The translations under genes were made by a program, and so were the position numbers. From positions 689,010-753,009 of the forward strand of contig JH720297.1 of the NCBI GenBank assembly GCA_000231825.2: a stretch of 64,000 bases of DNA, given 5' to 3'. Positions 50,828 to 63,910 of this stretch are shown in pieces. Source of the stretch: Tetrahymena elliotti 4EA. Taxonomy: Eukaryota; Ciliophora; Oligohymenophorea; Hymenostomatida; Tetrahymenidae. Under the pieces are notes generated by a model. It ran no database searches, was not told the DNA's origin, and saw only the letters and a list, made by a program, of their open reading frames with translations. Each line of letters opens with the position of its first letter. Positions within the stretch are counted from its first letter, which is position 1.

Positions 50828-53800
50828 TCAAATGTATGTTAGAATTCTCTTAGAGCTATTTAATTTTTAAAATTTATTTTCTTAATCTTGCTCATTATTA
50901 TTAATTTATGTATTCTAGTAAAAGAAAATAGTTCCACTAAGCAAATTGCTGTTTTTACCTTTCGAAGAGTTTTATTGATTATTATTTAAATTAAGATTTG
51001 ATGAGTTGATTATGTTCTATTTATATACAGGATAGTTCTCTAAATCTGTGAAAGAAGCATGAGATTAGTTTTGACTGTTAGTAATTTGAATTAATTTTTA
51101 TTGAGTAAATTTTGATTCATTTTTACGATTGAAGTTTGGAATAAAAAGTTCTTTTTACAATTGTTAAGAGATTTATGTATTTTTCATACCATTAGGTGAT
51201 TAAAGGGGGGTTAGTTTTTCTTAGTTTAATTTATTTTACTTTGTCTAAGTATTAATATAATTGTTGTTTACTTTAAGAGGGTTTTCAATTTGTTAAGAAC
51301 TTTAATTAAATTTATTAAGCAAATTTGTTTAAGATTGATATGCCTTGTTTAGAGAATAATAATTTTCATTTATGAAAACTTCCTTCAAGTTTTATTTTGG
51401 AGTTTTATACTATATTTATGCTTAATTATTATTTAGATTTTATTGGTTCTTAATGTTAAAGGGAGTACTAGACTATTTGGGTGATAGTATTCCATTACTT
51501 TAACCTATAATTATTGGAGAATCTAACCCATAATTGTTATTTTAAGAGAGTTAATCAACACAAGAAAAACTTTAAGGTTAATCCTTGTTGTGAGCTTTGA
51601 GAACTCTTTAGCTGTTTATTTTTTTTAAGTTATTATTTTATTGATCCTTAATTGTAGGTAATTTTTTGTTTAAAGTCTTTTTCTAATAATTTTCTAAAAT
51701 AATTTAATATTTTGACATTTAATTTGGATTTAAATCTTCTTAAATTTATTTTTCTTATTCAATCGAATTCAAGGAACTCTTTCTTAAACTTAATATTTAG
51801 TTAAATTTTTATTGTGTTTAACCAGCTGCAGCAGCCTTAGATACACTCTCTCTTTTTTTTACAATAACATTTTTAGGAGCATTAATTTAAAAATCCTAGC
51901 TGTTAAGAGATGTCTTTGAATGAGATTTAGTCTTATTGTAGAAAGTTTTTCTTTCATTTTAATTTATTGTTTTTTAGCTTTTCAGCAATTAAATTTGAGA
52001 AAGTCTTTCCTTTTATTCATTGGCCTTACTATTATTTTAAATTAAAAAAATTAAATAGATTAATATGTCTATTGCATTTTCTCTTTTTAAAAATTGGAAA
52101 GAACTTTTATGCTTTTTTGATAAAATTTCATTTCCTTGAATTTTTATTTAAATTATTTTCTATTCAATTTAAATATTTACATTTCCTCTACAGAATTTTT
52201 AAGCCATTAATGATGAGCCATTTCATTCATTGTTATTCTATTATTCACATCTACTTATAGCATTTTAGTAATCAAATCTTATACAGATTTTGTCATTCTC
52301 TGCTTTGCTTCTGGAGGAATAGAGTAATTTCCTTTTAAAATATGGCTGAACACTTCTTCTTTTGTGCTTTATGGGAATGGAGATTTTCCTACAATCATCC
52401 AAAATAAAATGCATCCCATAGCCCAGATATCTATAGAAGGATGTGCAGGTGCTTTCGAAGAAAGAACTTCTGGTGCAAAATATCTAGCCGAGCCTGCTTA
52501 AGTGTAATCAATGTTAATAAGACTCTATTAAGCAGATATACCAAAATCAACAACTTTAATGACATCATAGTTTTTATTTGTAAACATAATATTTTCTAAT
52601 TTTAAATCCCTGTGAATAATCTTTTCTCTGTGGCAATACTAAATTGCATTGAATAATTACAAGAATATTTTTCTAGCGATTTCTTCATTGATATACTATA
52701 ATTAACAAAAAAAGATTACTTTTAAATTATTAAAATTAAAAAAGAAATTTGAAATATTTTTCTTTCATGAATAGAAAGAAAATCAATCCTTGAAATTTGT
52801 TTCAATACTTTCATAAAACTTAATTATAAAATTTATTGATGTAAAAATTGAGATATAGATTTATATTAAATTAATTAATCACAATAAAATTCTTACCTAA
52901 CCTGGTTATTTATCCAGATATTCTCTTAAATCCCCACCTTCTAAGTATTCCAAAACAATTGCTAACTTCATTTCGCTCTTCAAAGTGTAGCAATTCAATA
53001 CTTTTATGATGTTTTTATTATTTAAATTCTTAAGAAGTCCTATCTCTTTAAACATCATTTCGATATCCTTAGCAGACCCTTTATTTAAAATAAATAATAG
53101 TATTATTAATCAAATCTAATCAATTTTTTATTTCTTTTTAAAAATATCAAATTTTTCCATTCAAATAATTTGCTTTAAAATTATTCTATCTCATATTAAA
53201 TTTACTATTAAAAAAAAATAAAAAATTATAGCTGTTAATTTTGAAATTAAGAGTAATTAAACATTATATTGTTTTCAACAGTTTGTTGATGAAATTTTTA
53301 TAAAGTTATTTTCAAAGAAATTAGTTTTATTACTTATGTTTGACCCATTTATCATTTTAATTGCAATTCTTTCTTTTGTAATGCGATGCTTTGCTTCATA
53401 TACAGATCCAAATCCACCTTTTCCTACTTTTTATAACATCTTATACATAGCGAGGTTATTTGAATCATCAAAATCTTCTTTGTTTGGAGATATGTAAAGT
53501 ATTTCATTTTATTTAAGATATTTAAGATCTTCCTCAAAAAGTTCAACTCCTTCGCTTCTGAAAATTCTAATATTGCTTTCATCATTGTGATTATATTTAA
53601 TATTTAGAGCCTAGCAACTTATCTTAATAATTTCATTCAATCTAGGTACTCCAGCAATACTTTAGCTGCTTATAATTGTGGGATTACCATTCAAAACGAA
53701 CTTGATTTTCTTCTAGAGAATTTAAAAATATTTGGTTAAAAAGTTAAATTATTTACTTAAAAAATAATTCTTAGACTGAATTTATATTTTTTTTGAGATT

Positions 53801-53974
53801 ATGCCTTAATCTCAATAAGATTATTTTTTGGTAGAAGTATTTTAAATCATAAAATATAACCACATATTATTTATATTCGTTATAAATATCAAACTAAATC
53901 ATTAAAAATAGTTAAAATTTAATAAGTTTTACTCTTTTATCAAAAGCTATTTCATGATGATCACCGAAATCCAT
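50828..53974 (-). CDS. Ser/Thr protein kinase with DCX-like N-terminal domain and Q/N-rich tail
   Basis: Five exons read leftward: 53974-53933, 53712-53334, 53078-52897, 52695-52192, 52024-50828; 767 aa. Residues ~15-95 (KIKFVLNGNPTIISSQ ... VELFEEDLKYL ... EILYISPNKEDF) follow the pattern of a doublecortin/ubiquitin-like domain. The kinase starts with the Gly loop GKGGFGSV at 111-118, AIKM Lys near 133, HRDLKLEN with catalytic Asp 231, DFG Asp 251 and GSARYFAPE, so it should be active; the APE region is CAMK-like. The tail of ~370 residues is Gln/Asn/Ser-rich with an AAAAG run. The join between kinase and tail (intron about 52025-52191) is chosen by phase; other splices there are possible. 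DCX-like domains often bind microtubules. Confidence 0.85.
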
Positions 53975-55514
53975 TTGTATTTAGTTATATTTGCTAATAT
54001 ATTAATTAATTTATTTGTTAATTAGATTCGTTAAGTATTATCAGATATCTATTTACTAGATTATTGTTTTTGAAAGTATCAATTATACAAACTATTTAAT
54101 TAATTAATATTCTTCAAATTATTTTACTATACTTCAAATAAATCATTTAATCCACTGAAATAGACCTTTAGAGTGTTTTAATATTCTTATAGAATTTCTA
54201 TAAAAATTGCACACTATCATCATCATCATCATCCAATATTTTTCAATTTTTTAAGTAACTTAAATTAATTAAACAATATTTTTAGTATCAAAAAGTTAAA
54301 ATTTAATATCAATTTTTATTCAAAATAATTATTTAGATAATGATTTTGTATTTATGAAAATGTTCAGATAATATAAACTCAAAAATATTTATGAGTATTT
54401 TTAACAAATAATAAAATAGAAAATAAAATTACTCAATTTTAAACAAAAATAAATGAAAAAAAAACTTCAAGAAAGAAATAATTAAAAAAATATTATTTTT
54501 TTTCTGAGTTTATTACCAATTTCAATAACGAATAACTTTTTATTTTTTTTCTTTTTGAAATTATTTAGGAAATTTGAAGACTATTTTAAATTTATATTAT
54601 TAGGATAATTATTAAAAAAATAAAGCTTTGATATTCTATTTATTAAGTTAATCTATCATAAAAATGTGAATAAGTTTATAATATTAATAAAAGAGAAATG
54701 TTCATACACAATTTCATTCATTAAAATTATGTTTATTTAAGTAAATCTATTGAAAATTTTATGGATAAAGTTAAGATTGTTTCTAATGACTATTTTTATT
54801 TATTTTTTATTAATATTGAAGCAATATTTTATCAAAAATATTTATATTTATTAAAATATCTATTAGGATTAAGCCCTTATTTGTCATAATAAAATTGCTC
54901 TTCAGATTCAAACTTAAGAAAAATATTTGGTATTCTTTGATTTTCTTTTTAAATTTTAATTTTTCTAATTTTTTCGAGTTCTACTTATCTTTGATATTTT
55001 GATATTGACTAACCTTAAAATTATTCAAAAAATTATATCTTGAATTGATTTTAAAAATAAGAATACTATTTCTGAAATTTACATAAATTTTACTAATTTT
55101 TTATGAGTCTATTTAAATTGAGATGTAATTTTAATTTGAGTAAATATTCCTTATATAATAATTATTTTTATAATTTATCTTAACCATTGTCATTAATATA
55201 TATTTAATTTAATGTCTAAAAACATGGTAAAAATCAAAATTATTATTTTATGTAATAGGATTATTGATTCAGTTATTGAAGAAAAAAAATCAAAAAATTG
55301 GCTTGATTCGTAAGTGCTAATGATTGAAGAATTGAAAATTATCAATTTATTTGTTTGTTTTTATTTAAGATAGAATTTACATTAGTTTTACATAAATAAT
55401 GTTACTTTCTAAAAATTTTAGATATAGTATAAAAACATTGTAAAAAATATAACCCAACTAAATCAGAAAAATCAGTTTAAGATGTAAAAAATTAATTAAA
55501 ATTGTGAGATTTAT
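53975..55514. other. 1.5-kb upstream region of the kinase gene
   Basis: AT-rich spacer between two leftward genes. A short ATC trinucleotide tract occurs near 54210-54235. No gene, RNA or other repeat recognised. The kinase promoter should lie at its left end. Confidence 0.5.
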
Positions 55515-56444
55515 TCAATCAAAACTATAAGGAAGAATTTGTACATTTTATAAGATGGCTCCTTCTTAAACTGACCCATCTTCTTCAATTTTAGATGCCA
55601 TCATGCACTTCATTATATATCCATGGGAAACAATTCCTACTTTAAAATCTGGATCATATTATCTACTTTCTATTAGTTTGGTTTTGATATGCTCATAATA
55701 GCTTTTAAGAATTTATTATGCCTTTTTAGATTTTTTGTAGAGCATTTCCCATGTTTCAATAAGATAGTTTTTCGTTTGTTTTATTTCATTTAGGATTACT
55801 TTATAATAGGGTTCTCTGTATCCACATTCTCCATTTTTCTATAATTTTTCTAATATATTTTTTACTATTTCATCATTTTCTAGTACTTTAATCTACCATG
55901 ATTCTCCGAGCTCACTAACTCTAGAGTAATCAAGATGAATTTGGTATTTAGATGCAAGGACTTCCATTTCATTTCTAGTTTGAGAGAGGGTAAATGCTGA
56001 GAAACAGCCACTAGAGCATAGACACTCAGCTAACTATGGTAAGAGAATAAATTTGATATTCTATTTATCAGGGTGAGTTCCAAACAAATAAATACAAGTT
56101 TAGATAGCTCTACGGAGAGGAGATATAAAAACAGTATGGAACTTAAATTTGTTGATAGTTTTTTATTGTTATACACATTAATTTATGCCTATTTCATGAA
56201 GACTTGAGTCTATATATTTTTCATTTGTGAACATATCTTCTAATCCCTCTGTTTAGCTATATGACCAATTTGAATTTCTATAAGATATTTCTTTTTCTTA
56301 AAAATTCTACATACTGAACCCATGTCTTATCAAAACAAAAGGTTTATCAGAATAATCCTACTCAGTGTCCAATTAAGTCACTTCAAGAGGAATTTAGTAT
56401 TTTTCAGAATAGTATTTTGAATCTTCGCTGAGGTGGAAATCCAT
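55515..56444 (-). CDS. histidine phosphatase superfamily protein (phosphoglycerate mutase-like fold)
   Basis: Single exon read leftward, 309 aa. Enzymes of this group form a phospho-histidine in the active site. Seen: the RHG motif at residues 40-42 (FVLIRHGFS), with His41 as the nucleophile; FISPLRRAIQT, the conserved Arg-bearing strand-helix; LAECLCSSGCFS and GESWQ regions between; and VGIVSHGYIMKCM near the end carrying the second catalytic His. The usual acid/base Glu should sit in the AECL-type region. A ~35-residue N-terminal extension precedes the fold. Substrate is unknown: the distant Sts/TIGAR/PGM branches cannot be told apart by eye. Start ATG 56444 is the first in frame after a TGA-containing, tetranucleotide-rich leader. 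Confidence 0.88.
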
Positions 56445-57936
56445 TTTATTAATTGCGATAATAATTTTATGATAAAAGTGATATTTTGTTTGTTTGTTTA
56501 TCAATTTTAAACAATTGTTTGTTTTATAAATTAAATAAATAAATAAGTATATGTATGCATATATGTATGAATTTAGCCAATTTATTAGCAATATAAATAA
56601 GCAAGCTTCTGTAAAAATTAATTTTGTTTTCAGATATGATAGATAGATAGATATCATCTAATTAACTTTAACTTTTATATTACTGATTTTTTTAATTATT
56701 GATAACATTTAAATATAAATTAGTAAAATCAGTGAACAACTCTTTTTAAATATTCGATGCGTCATTTTTTACATAATTTAATATAATTGAATCATCTTGG
56801 TGATTGGATAATTAATCAAGCTATCATATAATCAAATCAGACTAGTACTCAATGAAGTATAAAAGAAAAACAAAATCTTTACTCAAAATATTTCCAAATC
56901 AAAAATCTGATGTTTGGTCATCTTTTTTAACAATAATCAATGTAAAATAAATACTCTCCACATTGAATTCTCTTAATTTTATTAAGGCTTTTTCCAACTT
57001 TTGATTATTGAATTTAATTTAAATTTTCTCTTGAAAAGCTCAAACATTTAAAAATCTTGAGTAAAAAAAGAGGAAATCTATTAAAAAAATATTTAAATTA
57101 GGAGTAAGATATTTTTTATCTTCTATTTTGGATAAAACAAAGTCTGAATCAAATTTTATTTATCAAAAGTGTAATTAAAAATTCAATAAATGAATTTTTT
57201 TATATTTGGAAAAGGCTAAAAAAATAAAACTTTAACTCTCTTGCTAATATTCTAACCTTTTATGTTGGTTGATAAAGATGTTTACTTAATATTCAAATTA
57301 GAGTGAATAGATTCTTAATTTTACTAATGTTAATTAATTTTTAAACATTTTAAAGTGTAATCGATAACTTTTGGTGGAGATAAAAATCAACTAACCAAAT
57401 ACAAATCAATCATTTTCATTTTTTTAACAAATAATGCTTTTGTCAAAAAAATGCTTTCATCTCAATTTTTCTTTTCATCATTATTATTTTATGTAAGTAT
57501 TATTAAAATTTTAGAAGAACAAGAGAATAAATTAATTAATTAATTAATAAATTGGGAGTTGAAGTGTAACCAAAATATTTGTAAATGAGAAATTTCTAAA
57601 CAAGTAAAAATGTATTAAAAATATATTTGTAATTAAATAAATATTTAGAATACATTTATAATAAAAGATAAAATCAGCTATTTTACACATTTGTTAGATG
57701 TTTTAGCAAGTAAGTGATTCATATGATGGATATTTACATTAGAATATATTATATTTAAAGATTTACAAAATAATAATAAATTAATTGGAAATTTGGGAAA
57801 TGGTTTTCTATATAATTTGTTTTTGTTTATTTTTTTATTTGTTTAATTAATCTAAGTGTGCTTGCTTGCTTTCTTTCTTTCTTAATTATTTATTTATCTA
57901 TCTATTTTTGGACGATTTAATTAATAGCTCCTACTT
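56445..57936. other. 1.5-kb intergenic region
   Basis: AT-rich spacer between leftward genes. Simple repeats: AAAC/AAAT runs and GATA repeats at 56485-56655 just upstream of the phosphatase, and CTTG/CTTT repeats near 57860-57905. No gene recognised. Confidence 0.5.
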
Positions 57937-59926
57937 TCATTAAGTCTTATTTTAGTATATGTCAAATTATTTGAACGAGTCGTGATACTAGATATCTGAA
58001 GCTTAACTTTTAGATCTCAAATCATAAGCAGATTCATTTAGTCCATAAGGTACTTAGACTTAATAACTAGTTATATTTTTATTTTCATCTAAAGAGAACA
58101 CTTCTATATATTTCATTTATCTCACTCCACTAATATGAATCTTACTTTCTATCTCTTGCTCTAGTATATTTCTTAAATTTTATTTTAAATCATAATCTAG
58201 CCAGTTATTCAGCTAAATTCTTTGTTCTTTAGTCTAAGTATTATTCCCATTACAAATGCTCTAATTCTAAAGATTATAATCGAATTTGAATGCATCAGTT
58301 TTTTTTAATTAGGCTATTTTTGCTCCATCTATCTGGCTCTATATATTTGAAAGAGCATCATTCTCTACAGGACTATATTCAACACCTACATTAGATTATA
58401 ATATAAATTTGTTAATAAAGAACTATTTTACAAACAAGTATTTCATTGAAAATAGAAATTGCTCACACTTATTTAAAGTAGAAAAATTTAGGACTTTCTC
58501 TCCCAATTTTTAAATTAAAATCCTAATGATAAAAATCTTATCTCCTGTTTCCTCAAGATAATTTGCTTATGCTAAAAAGTAATAAAATATGCACTAATTT
58601 AACTACAAATGCAATTAAAAAATTGATTTGAGTTGTTACCACAAATTTTTCAAAAAAGAAGTAAATAGAGTATTTAAAAAATTTAATTAACTTATTGAAA
58701 AAGGAAGGAATAAATAATTTTTTTGCTGATTAAAAGCTCTATCAAAAATGCATAAATGTATTAGTTAAAAAAAATAGTAAATTGAGAGTAAATTTAAAGC
58801 AAATTATTTGATGGTTGGTAAAAAAAATAAGTAGTATTATCAAAAATTAAAGAAATTAGAAAAAGATATTCAATAAATAAATAAGTGAGTGAGTGTTTTT
58901 TAGTCTATATAAGAATTAATTTAGTAGACTGATTGATGAGTGAAAATTAAAAAAATTGATGATAAGATACTGAAATAATTTTTATTTTTGATCTTTCAAA
59001 TAAATATTACCAATCACATATGAAGTGGGGTCTCCTTAACCGAAGTAATAACTAATTATCATGGCATTTTTTATAGGTAAATGTTTTTCGCACTTATTGA
59101 GAAATTCTTTAAGAGCTTCAGAAGGCTTGTTTCCTTTGTATTCAGTATATAGAATAGACTTTTTTCCAATAATTGACTCATTAAAGTTATTTTCAAACTA
59201 TTTAATTGGAATGAGTACTTAATTACTATTGTCTACTTCGTTTTATTACGAACCTTCTATATATGAGAAAAGAGAATTTTATTTTGATATTAAATCAATT
59301 TCTTCAAAAGATGATATTTAGCCTTATGATTATTTTGGTGAAGAGGATCTTTTGACTTTTTGAGGACTCGTTTCTTTTCTTGTTTAGCAGGGAGAAATTA
59401 TTTGTCTTTTAAACTCCTCAATTTGCTTCTCCTCATTTTTCTTCTTATAGCTATGCAAAAAGTTCATGTAAATATTTTACAAACCAGTTGATTTTATTGT
59501 TTGCTAGACTAAGTTTTCTGTTTGTCTGTTTTATTGTTTATGTTCATCTTCTCCTCCTTCTTTTTAATCATCATATTTGCTATTAATTTCTTCTTAAACG
59601 CTTCCATTTACTTCATTATTTCTTTTTAAGAATAAATTCATTTAATTCGACCTAAACTACAAAAATGTCTTCGAAATTATTTCTCTTGTTTTTTAGAAAT
59701 AAGGCTTCTTATGATGATCTGAAAAGTTATTAGCTTCCATTTATTTACTAAAAAGCTAACTTTGTAAGAAGTAAACATCTTCTCCTTCACTCCATTCTTG
59801 AGGCGAGAGAATATTTTCTTACACTTATTCATTGATTTCATCTACCTTCTTTTTAGCTTATCTCTTTTTATATGCTTAGAAGGATAAAAAACCTACAGAT
59901 GTACCTCCAAGAAGATAACCAAGCAT
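57937..59926 (-). CDS. GyrI-like/TEX264-like paralogue A
   Basis: Two exons read leftward, 59926-59011 and 58385-57937, joined in phase 1 across a 625-bp intron; 454 aa. The N-terminus MLGYLLGGTSVGFLSFQAY is a hydrophobic anchor like those of the two neighbours. A ~200-residue polar insert (Glu/Lys/Gln-rich, with RSSSPKQSQG) follows. The conserved part starts at KSILYTEYKGNKPSEALKEF and goes through MIISYYFGQGDPTSYVIG to VEYSPVEN, then ends with IHISGVRQMKYIEVFSLDE and VQVPYG. The layout (membrane anchor, Y-E-Y strand, -YYxxP- and VIG strands, closing VPYG) resembles TEX264, an ER membrane protein with a GyrI-like domain, but this is inferred from pattern only. Confidence 0.65.
58386..59010 (-). 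other. 625-bp intron of paralogue A
   Basis: Splits the VIG|VEY site in phase 1, the same place where paralogue B has a 159-bp intron. The interior is AT-rich with no exon-like frame recognised. Confidence 0.6.
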
Positions 59927-61626
59927 GTACTTACTAATAAATTTATATGCCTTATATGTACTGTTACTAAAATTTTTAAAAATACTAATCAGAAATCAGA
60001 AAATTCTTATACTTTCTCTTAATTTTTACTAAAATCAAAAAATTATTTATTTAGTTATTTTTTTAATTTGTGATTATTTTTCTATCAAAACTAGTAAACA
60101 AGCAACAAAAATATTTAATGTTAATTTCACAACATTTGGTCTTTCTAAACAAAAAATCCATCAATAATTCCTCATTACTAGTTAAATCATGTATTAATCT
60201 ACTCTATAATAATAATGCTACTCACTAAATTTTGGAACTCTCTTTATAATCTCCGAAGTTAAAAATTTTTCTAGTAAAATCTAAATCTATATCAAAAAGT
60301 GTTTTTTATGATAAATCATCTAACTATATCCTTAAAATTATTAAAGTTACTCCATCAGTCTTTTTAATTCATAAATTGTTTTATTAAAATTGAAAAAATA
60401 ATTGATATAATAAGGTTTCTTTCATGCAGTATCAATTGATTGTTAAGTCTCTTAAAGAATAAAAAATTTTGCTAGACTTTCTTATTTTACAAGTTTCTTT
60501 TAAAATTTATGATTTATTGTAAAGTAGAGATTTTTTACTGGAATTTTTAGAAGGTTTTTCTGCAATTGAAATTATTTTTATTATTTAACAATCTCACATT
60601 TAGATAAATTTTTGATCTTTAGTTAAAATTATGTTTGCTGATAAAGCTATTTTAAGAATTTTCCAACAAAATGATGGACATTTTTACAATTTAATCAAAA
60701 TGAATGAAAAATAATGATTAAAACAAACAATATTGCTTTTATTTAGGTTAAGAAAAGTTCTAACGTATTCCCTTTCTTTGAAATTTATCATGATAAAGTT
60801 AGTATTAGAAAGCACAAAGAAATTTTTTTAAAGTTATGTTATCTATCATTTTAAATGCAGTTTAATTAGAAAAAATAAAATGAAGCAGCTTTTTTTTGTT
60901 TATGTTCTGCTCTCAAACAAAACTCTAATTAATTTTGTAGTTTTAATTTACTGGAGATAAGTATATTACCAGAATAACATTTTTAAAATATAAAGATTAA
61001 ATGCTGATGAGTTAGGCTGAATTTTTTATAATTAAATAAATTAACTGTAGATAGTTAGTTACGTTGTTTTATTTTAAATAAATTAGTGATATTGAATCAG
61101 TTTAATTTTTTAAAATTTAGTGTTGTTTTAATATTATATTTTATTAAATCAAATGAAAAGTAATACAGTAATTTCTAGTGTAAATAAATAGTAGTAACTT
61201 AAAAATAATTATTCAAACGATTTACAATTTTTTGCTATATTGTTTGTAAATCATTTATACATTTTTAATAAAACTTATTCTAATATCACATGATTACTTG
61301 ATTGATTTCTCTCTTAAAATATTTTGCAAATTACAAGTATGTATTGACAATTATGGACGGTTTTGATAGTAAATATTTGGGATACTCCTTAAACATTTTA
61401 TTAATATTTTAAATATGTATTATTTAATATATGAATCTAATTCTCAATATAAAAAATCATTCTGAAACTCTCTGCCATATATTTTATTTTTTATGATTAA
61501 ACTTAGTTTGTAGCGATTTACTTAGCTTGTGTTCAGATAAGATACTAAAATTTGTAATAAATATTATGTTTAGTAAGTAAAAAAAAGCAATTTCATTAAA
61601 AGAGGAACTTCACTTCCATGAAAGGT
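59927..61626. other. 1.7-kb intergenic region
   Basis: AT-rich spacer between paralogues A and B; no gene or RNA seen. Confidence 0.5.
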
Positions 61627-62505
61627 TCATTTTTATTTGGATTTATTCTATTCATTTGATTTCTTTTGTTCTTATTATTATTCTTATTGTTGTTGTTGTT
61701 GTTGTTATTGTTATTGCTAATTTGTCTTAGCTTGTTAAAAGCCTTTTTTGTTTAATTCTTAATATATTTCCCCACCTTCTCCAAAGGGATAAGAAATAGA
61801 TGTTTGTAATAGTTTTTTATTTGTGCCTATGGTAACTGATTTGAGATATTGATCTTGATTTATTCCTTAAAATTTAGACTAGTTTTCTTTAACAAAATTT
61901 GCAATAGAACTGTGTACATTGAAAGTCATTTGCATAGCAACCAATAAGAAACTCTTTTTATCATAATTGAGAGATACTTCAACTGCAGGATGAGAAGGAA
62001 TATCAACTACTTTAAGCCTTTCATGATATTATTTAAGTGTATTCATATTATCCATTGTTTCTTCAATACCTATTCATAATTGTATGAAAAAAGTGAGAAA
62101 TTAAAAATTAATTAATAAAGTGATTTGAGTCAATTAATTTTAAGCAATTCTGCTTTAACTTTAACTTTAAAAAAGACTTTTTTACTAGTTAGTTAAAAAG
62201 TATTATAGAAAAAATTAAATATAATTACCTATCAAATAATTTTGAAGACCACTCTATTCGTCTTTGCCACCAAGCTGGACTTTATGGAATGTGCCAAATA
62301 TATTTTTTTACTTCATTTCTTCTATAAATTTTGAAACTTCAATTTCAGATTTGTAATATGTCTATGATGTCTCAAAATACAGAAATCTTTTTGCAGGAAC
62401 CTTTACTTCTAAAATATCTCCTTTTCCTGAATAAGGTCCTAATTTTAATTGGTAGCCAAAGTAAAGTCCACCGCTAATTACTATACTCGATAAAAATGCT
62501 TTCAT
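61627..62505 (-). CDS. GyrI-like/TEX264-like paralogue B, with poly-Gln tail
   Basis: Two exons read leftward, 62505-62229 and 62069-61627; 239 aa. MKAFLSSIVISGGLYFGYQL is a membrane anchor, followed by VPAKRFLYFETSQTYYKSE, a helix (VSKFIEEMKQ), IFGTFHKVQLGG and NYLIG|IEE, where the phase-1 intron falls. The second half has YHERLKVVDIPSHPAVEVSL, FLLVAMQMTFNVHSS and ISYPFGEGG, ending in a poly-Gln tract of 11 residues plus QEQQQEQ. This is the shortest, least decorated copy and probably the core domain. Same strand and similar order of motifs as A and C suggest tandem duplication. Role unknown; TEX264-like ER or lysosome-linked function is a guess. Confidence 0.65.
61684..61722 (-). repeat. 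poly-glutamine tract encoded by mixed CAA and TAA/TAG codons
   Basis: On the minus strand the tract reads mainly CAA with interspersed TAA, giving Gln under the ciliate code. On the plus strand it appears as ttg/tta triplets. It would be broken by stops in the standard code. Confidence 0.8.
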
Positions 62506-63136
62506 TTGCTTAAAATATTAAATTTCTTTTAAGAGTTTTAAAAAATATGTGTTTGTTTTCTAAATATTTTAATAGATATTATTAATATTTGCAAAAATAT
62601 CTTAATAAGAAACTTCAAAAATCTTCTAAATCAATATTTCTTCCAATAATAAATAAGTAAATATCTATCTTCCAAGCAAAGAATCTGATGACTTAAAAAT
62701 GGAAATTAGTTATCTTTGGAATAATTAACTCAATATTTTATCTGATTGATGATCAAAATATTTTCTTCTAAATCAATTAATAACCTTTGTAGAAGTTTTG
62801 GACATTTTCATAAAGATAAGCGACTTGTTAATTTTTGAAGGAATGTTTGTAATTATCAGACTAACTTGATTTTTTATGAAAAAAAAAACAATTATTTATC
62901 ATTATGTAAAAATAGATGAAATTCTAATTCACAATAAACATATTTACAAAAATAAAATATTTTGCATAAAAATAGATTAAAAACAATATTTTTTTTATCT
63001 CATTTTATTTCACAAAAATAAATTAGTTAGTCTGAATACAATTTCTAAAGAAATTTAAAAATCCAAAATCAATATATTAGTATTTAATGAATATTAAACG
63101 CTTGGAAATCTTAAAATAGAAGAAAATATGTTTGCT
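62506..63136. other. intergenic region (631 bp)
   Basis: AT-rich spacer between paralogues B and C on the same strand; no feature seen. Confidence 0.5.
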
Positions 63137-63910
63137 TCATTTAGAAGCATTTTATGGCAAAGGAGCATTGTTTTATGGTTAAGGAGCAATATTTTATGAT
63201 TACGGAGCAAGCTTAGAATGCAAATTATATGATTTAGAGTCAGTTCCATAAGGGACATTGAACTCTATTTCAACTGGGTTCTTACTTTCATCAAATTTAT
63301 ATATTTCTACTATTCTGTTTCTATCATCAAGCTTAAAATTCTTGTCTTACAAAGATTTTTGAGTAATATATTCTTAAATGTATGGATAAATTTTGAACTT
63401 CATGAGTAAAAATACAACTTTGAAATTCTTTTGCTTCATCTAAATGCTAGTATTTATTGATTATGTTTCTTCTAAAGTAGCTACCTAGTAATCCTTTTTG
63501 TCTTTAATCAAAAGCTTTGCACCATTTTCATCATTAATATTTTCTAATTCCAAGCCTTAATTTTAAAAAATGTAGATATTTAACTCTTTTTAATATATTT
63601 ATTAAATAGGAAATGCATATTAAATACCTATGACTTATCTCAGCTTATTCTAATCTTTTACTTGTTCTGGATTATCATAAACTATTCTAAATATATTTTT
63701 CACCTTCAAATATTATTAACTTTCCTTAATTAGCTTCATAAAAGGAGGGCTAAAATCTGAATAGGTTCCTTCATACTCAAAATAAATTATTTTTTTTTGG
63801 TTTAACTTCTTTTCTTCAATTACAGGCTTGTAGAAAGCTCCAGCATTATATGCGTAGTAAGATGCTACACCTAAACCTCCTCCTAAAATACTTCCTATTA
63901 CTTATTTCAT
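63137..63910 (-). CDS. GyrI-like/TEX264-like paralogue C
   Basis: Single exon read leftward, 257 aa. MKQVIGSILGGGLGVASYYA is the hydrophobic anchor; then KKIIYFEYEGTYSDFSPPFM, a helix, and KNIFRIVYDNPEQ with RQVIGIQYAF. The IVYDNPE strand is the best match in the window to the TEX264 pattern of a tyrosine-aspartate-asparagine-proline turn. It ends FDESKNPVEIEFNVPYGTD. At the VIG|IQY site where A and B carry a phase-1 intron this copy has none and reads straight through. The C-terminus is a short repeat, APQSQN, APQPQN, APLPQN. Function not established; the closest idea is a small-molecule-binding or ER-phagy receptor role. Confidence 0.65.
63151..63213. repeat. three 21-bp tandem repeats inside paralogue C
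   Basis: Copies at 63151-63171, 63172-63192 and 63193-63213 share tttatg..(a)..ggagca; on the minus strand they code the AP-x-x-QN units at the C-terminus. The copies differ at a few positions, mostly third-codon sites, so the protein repeat is kept under drift. Confidence 0.8.

Noticed and set aside
50816..51001. Plus-strand 61-codon frame with a strong hydrophobic segment
   Set aside because: It lies antisense to the C-terminal coding exon of the kinase gene, whose frame is long, Gln/Asn-rich and ends cleanly at 50828.
51967..52260. Plus-strand 97-codon hydrophobic frame
   Set aside because: Antisense to the kinase gene, including conserved catalytic-domain codons.
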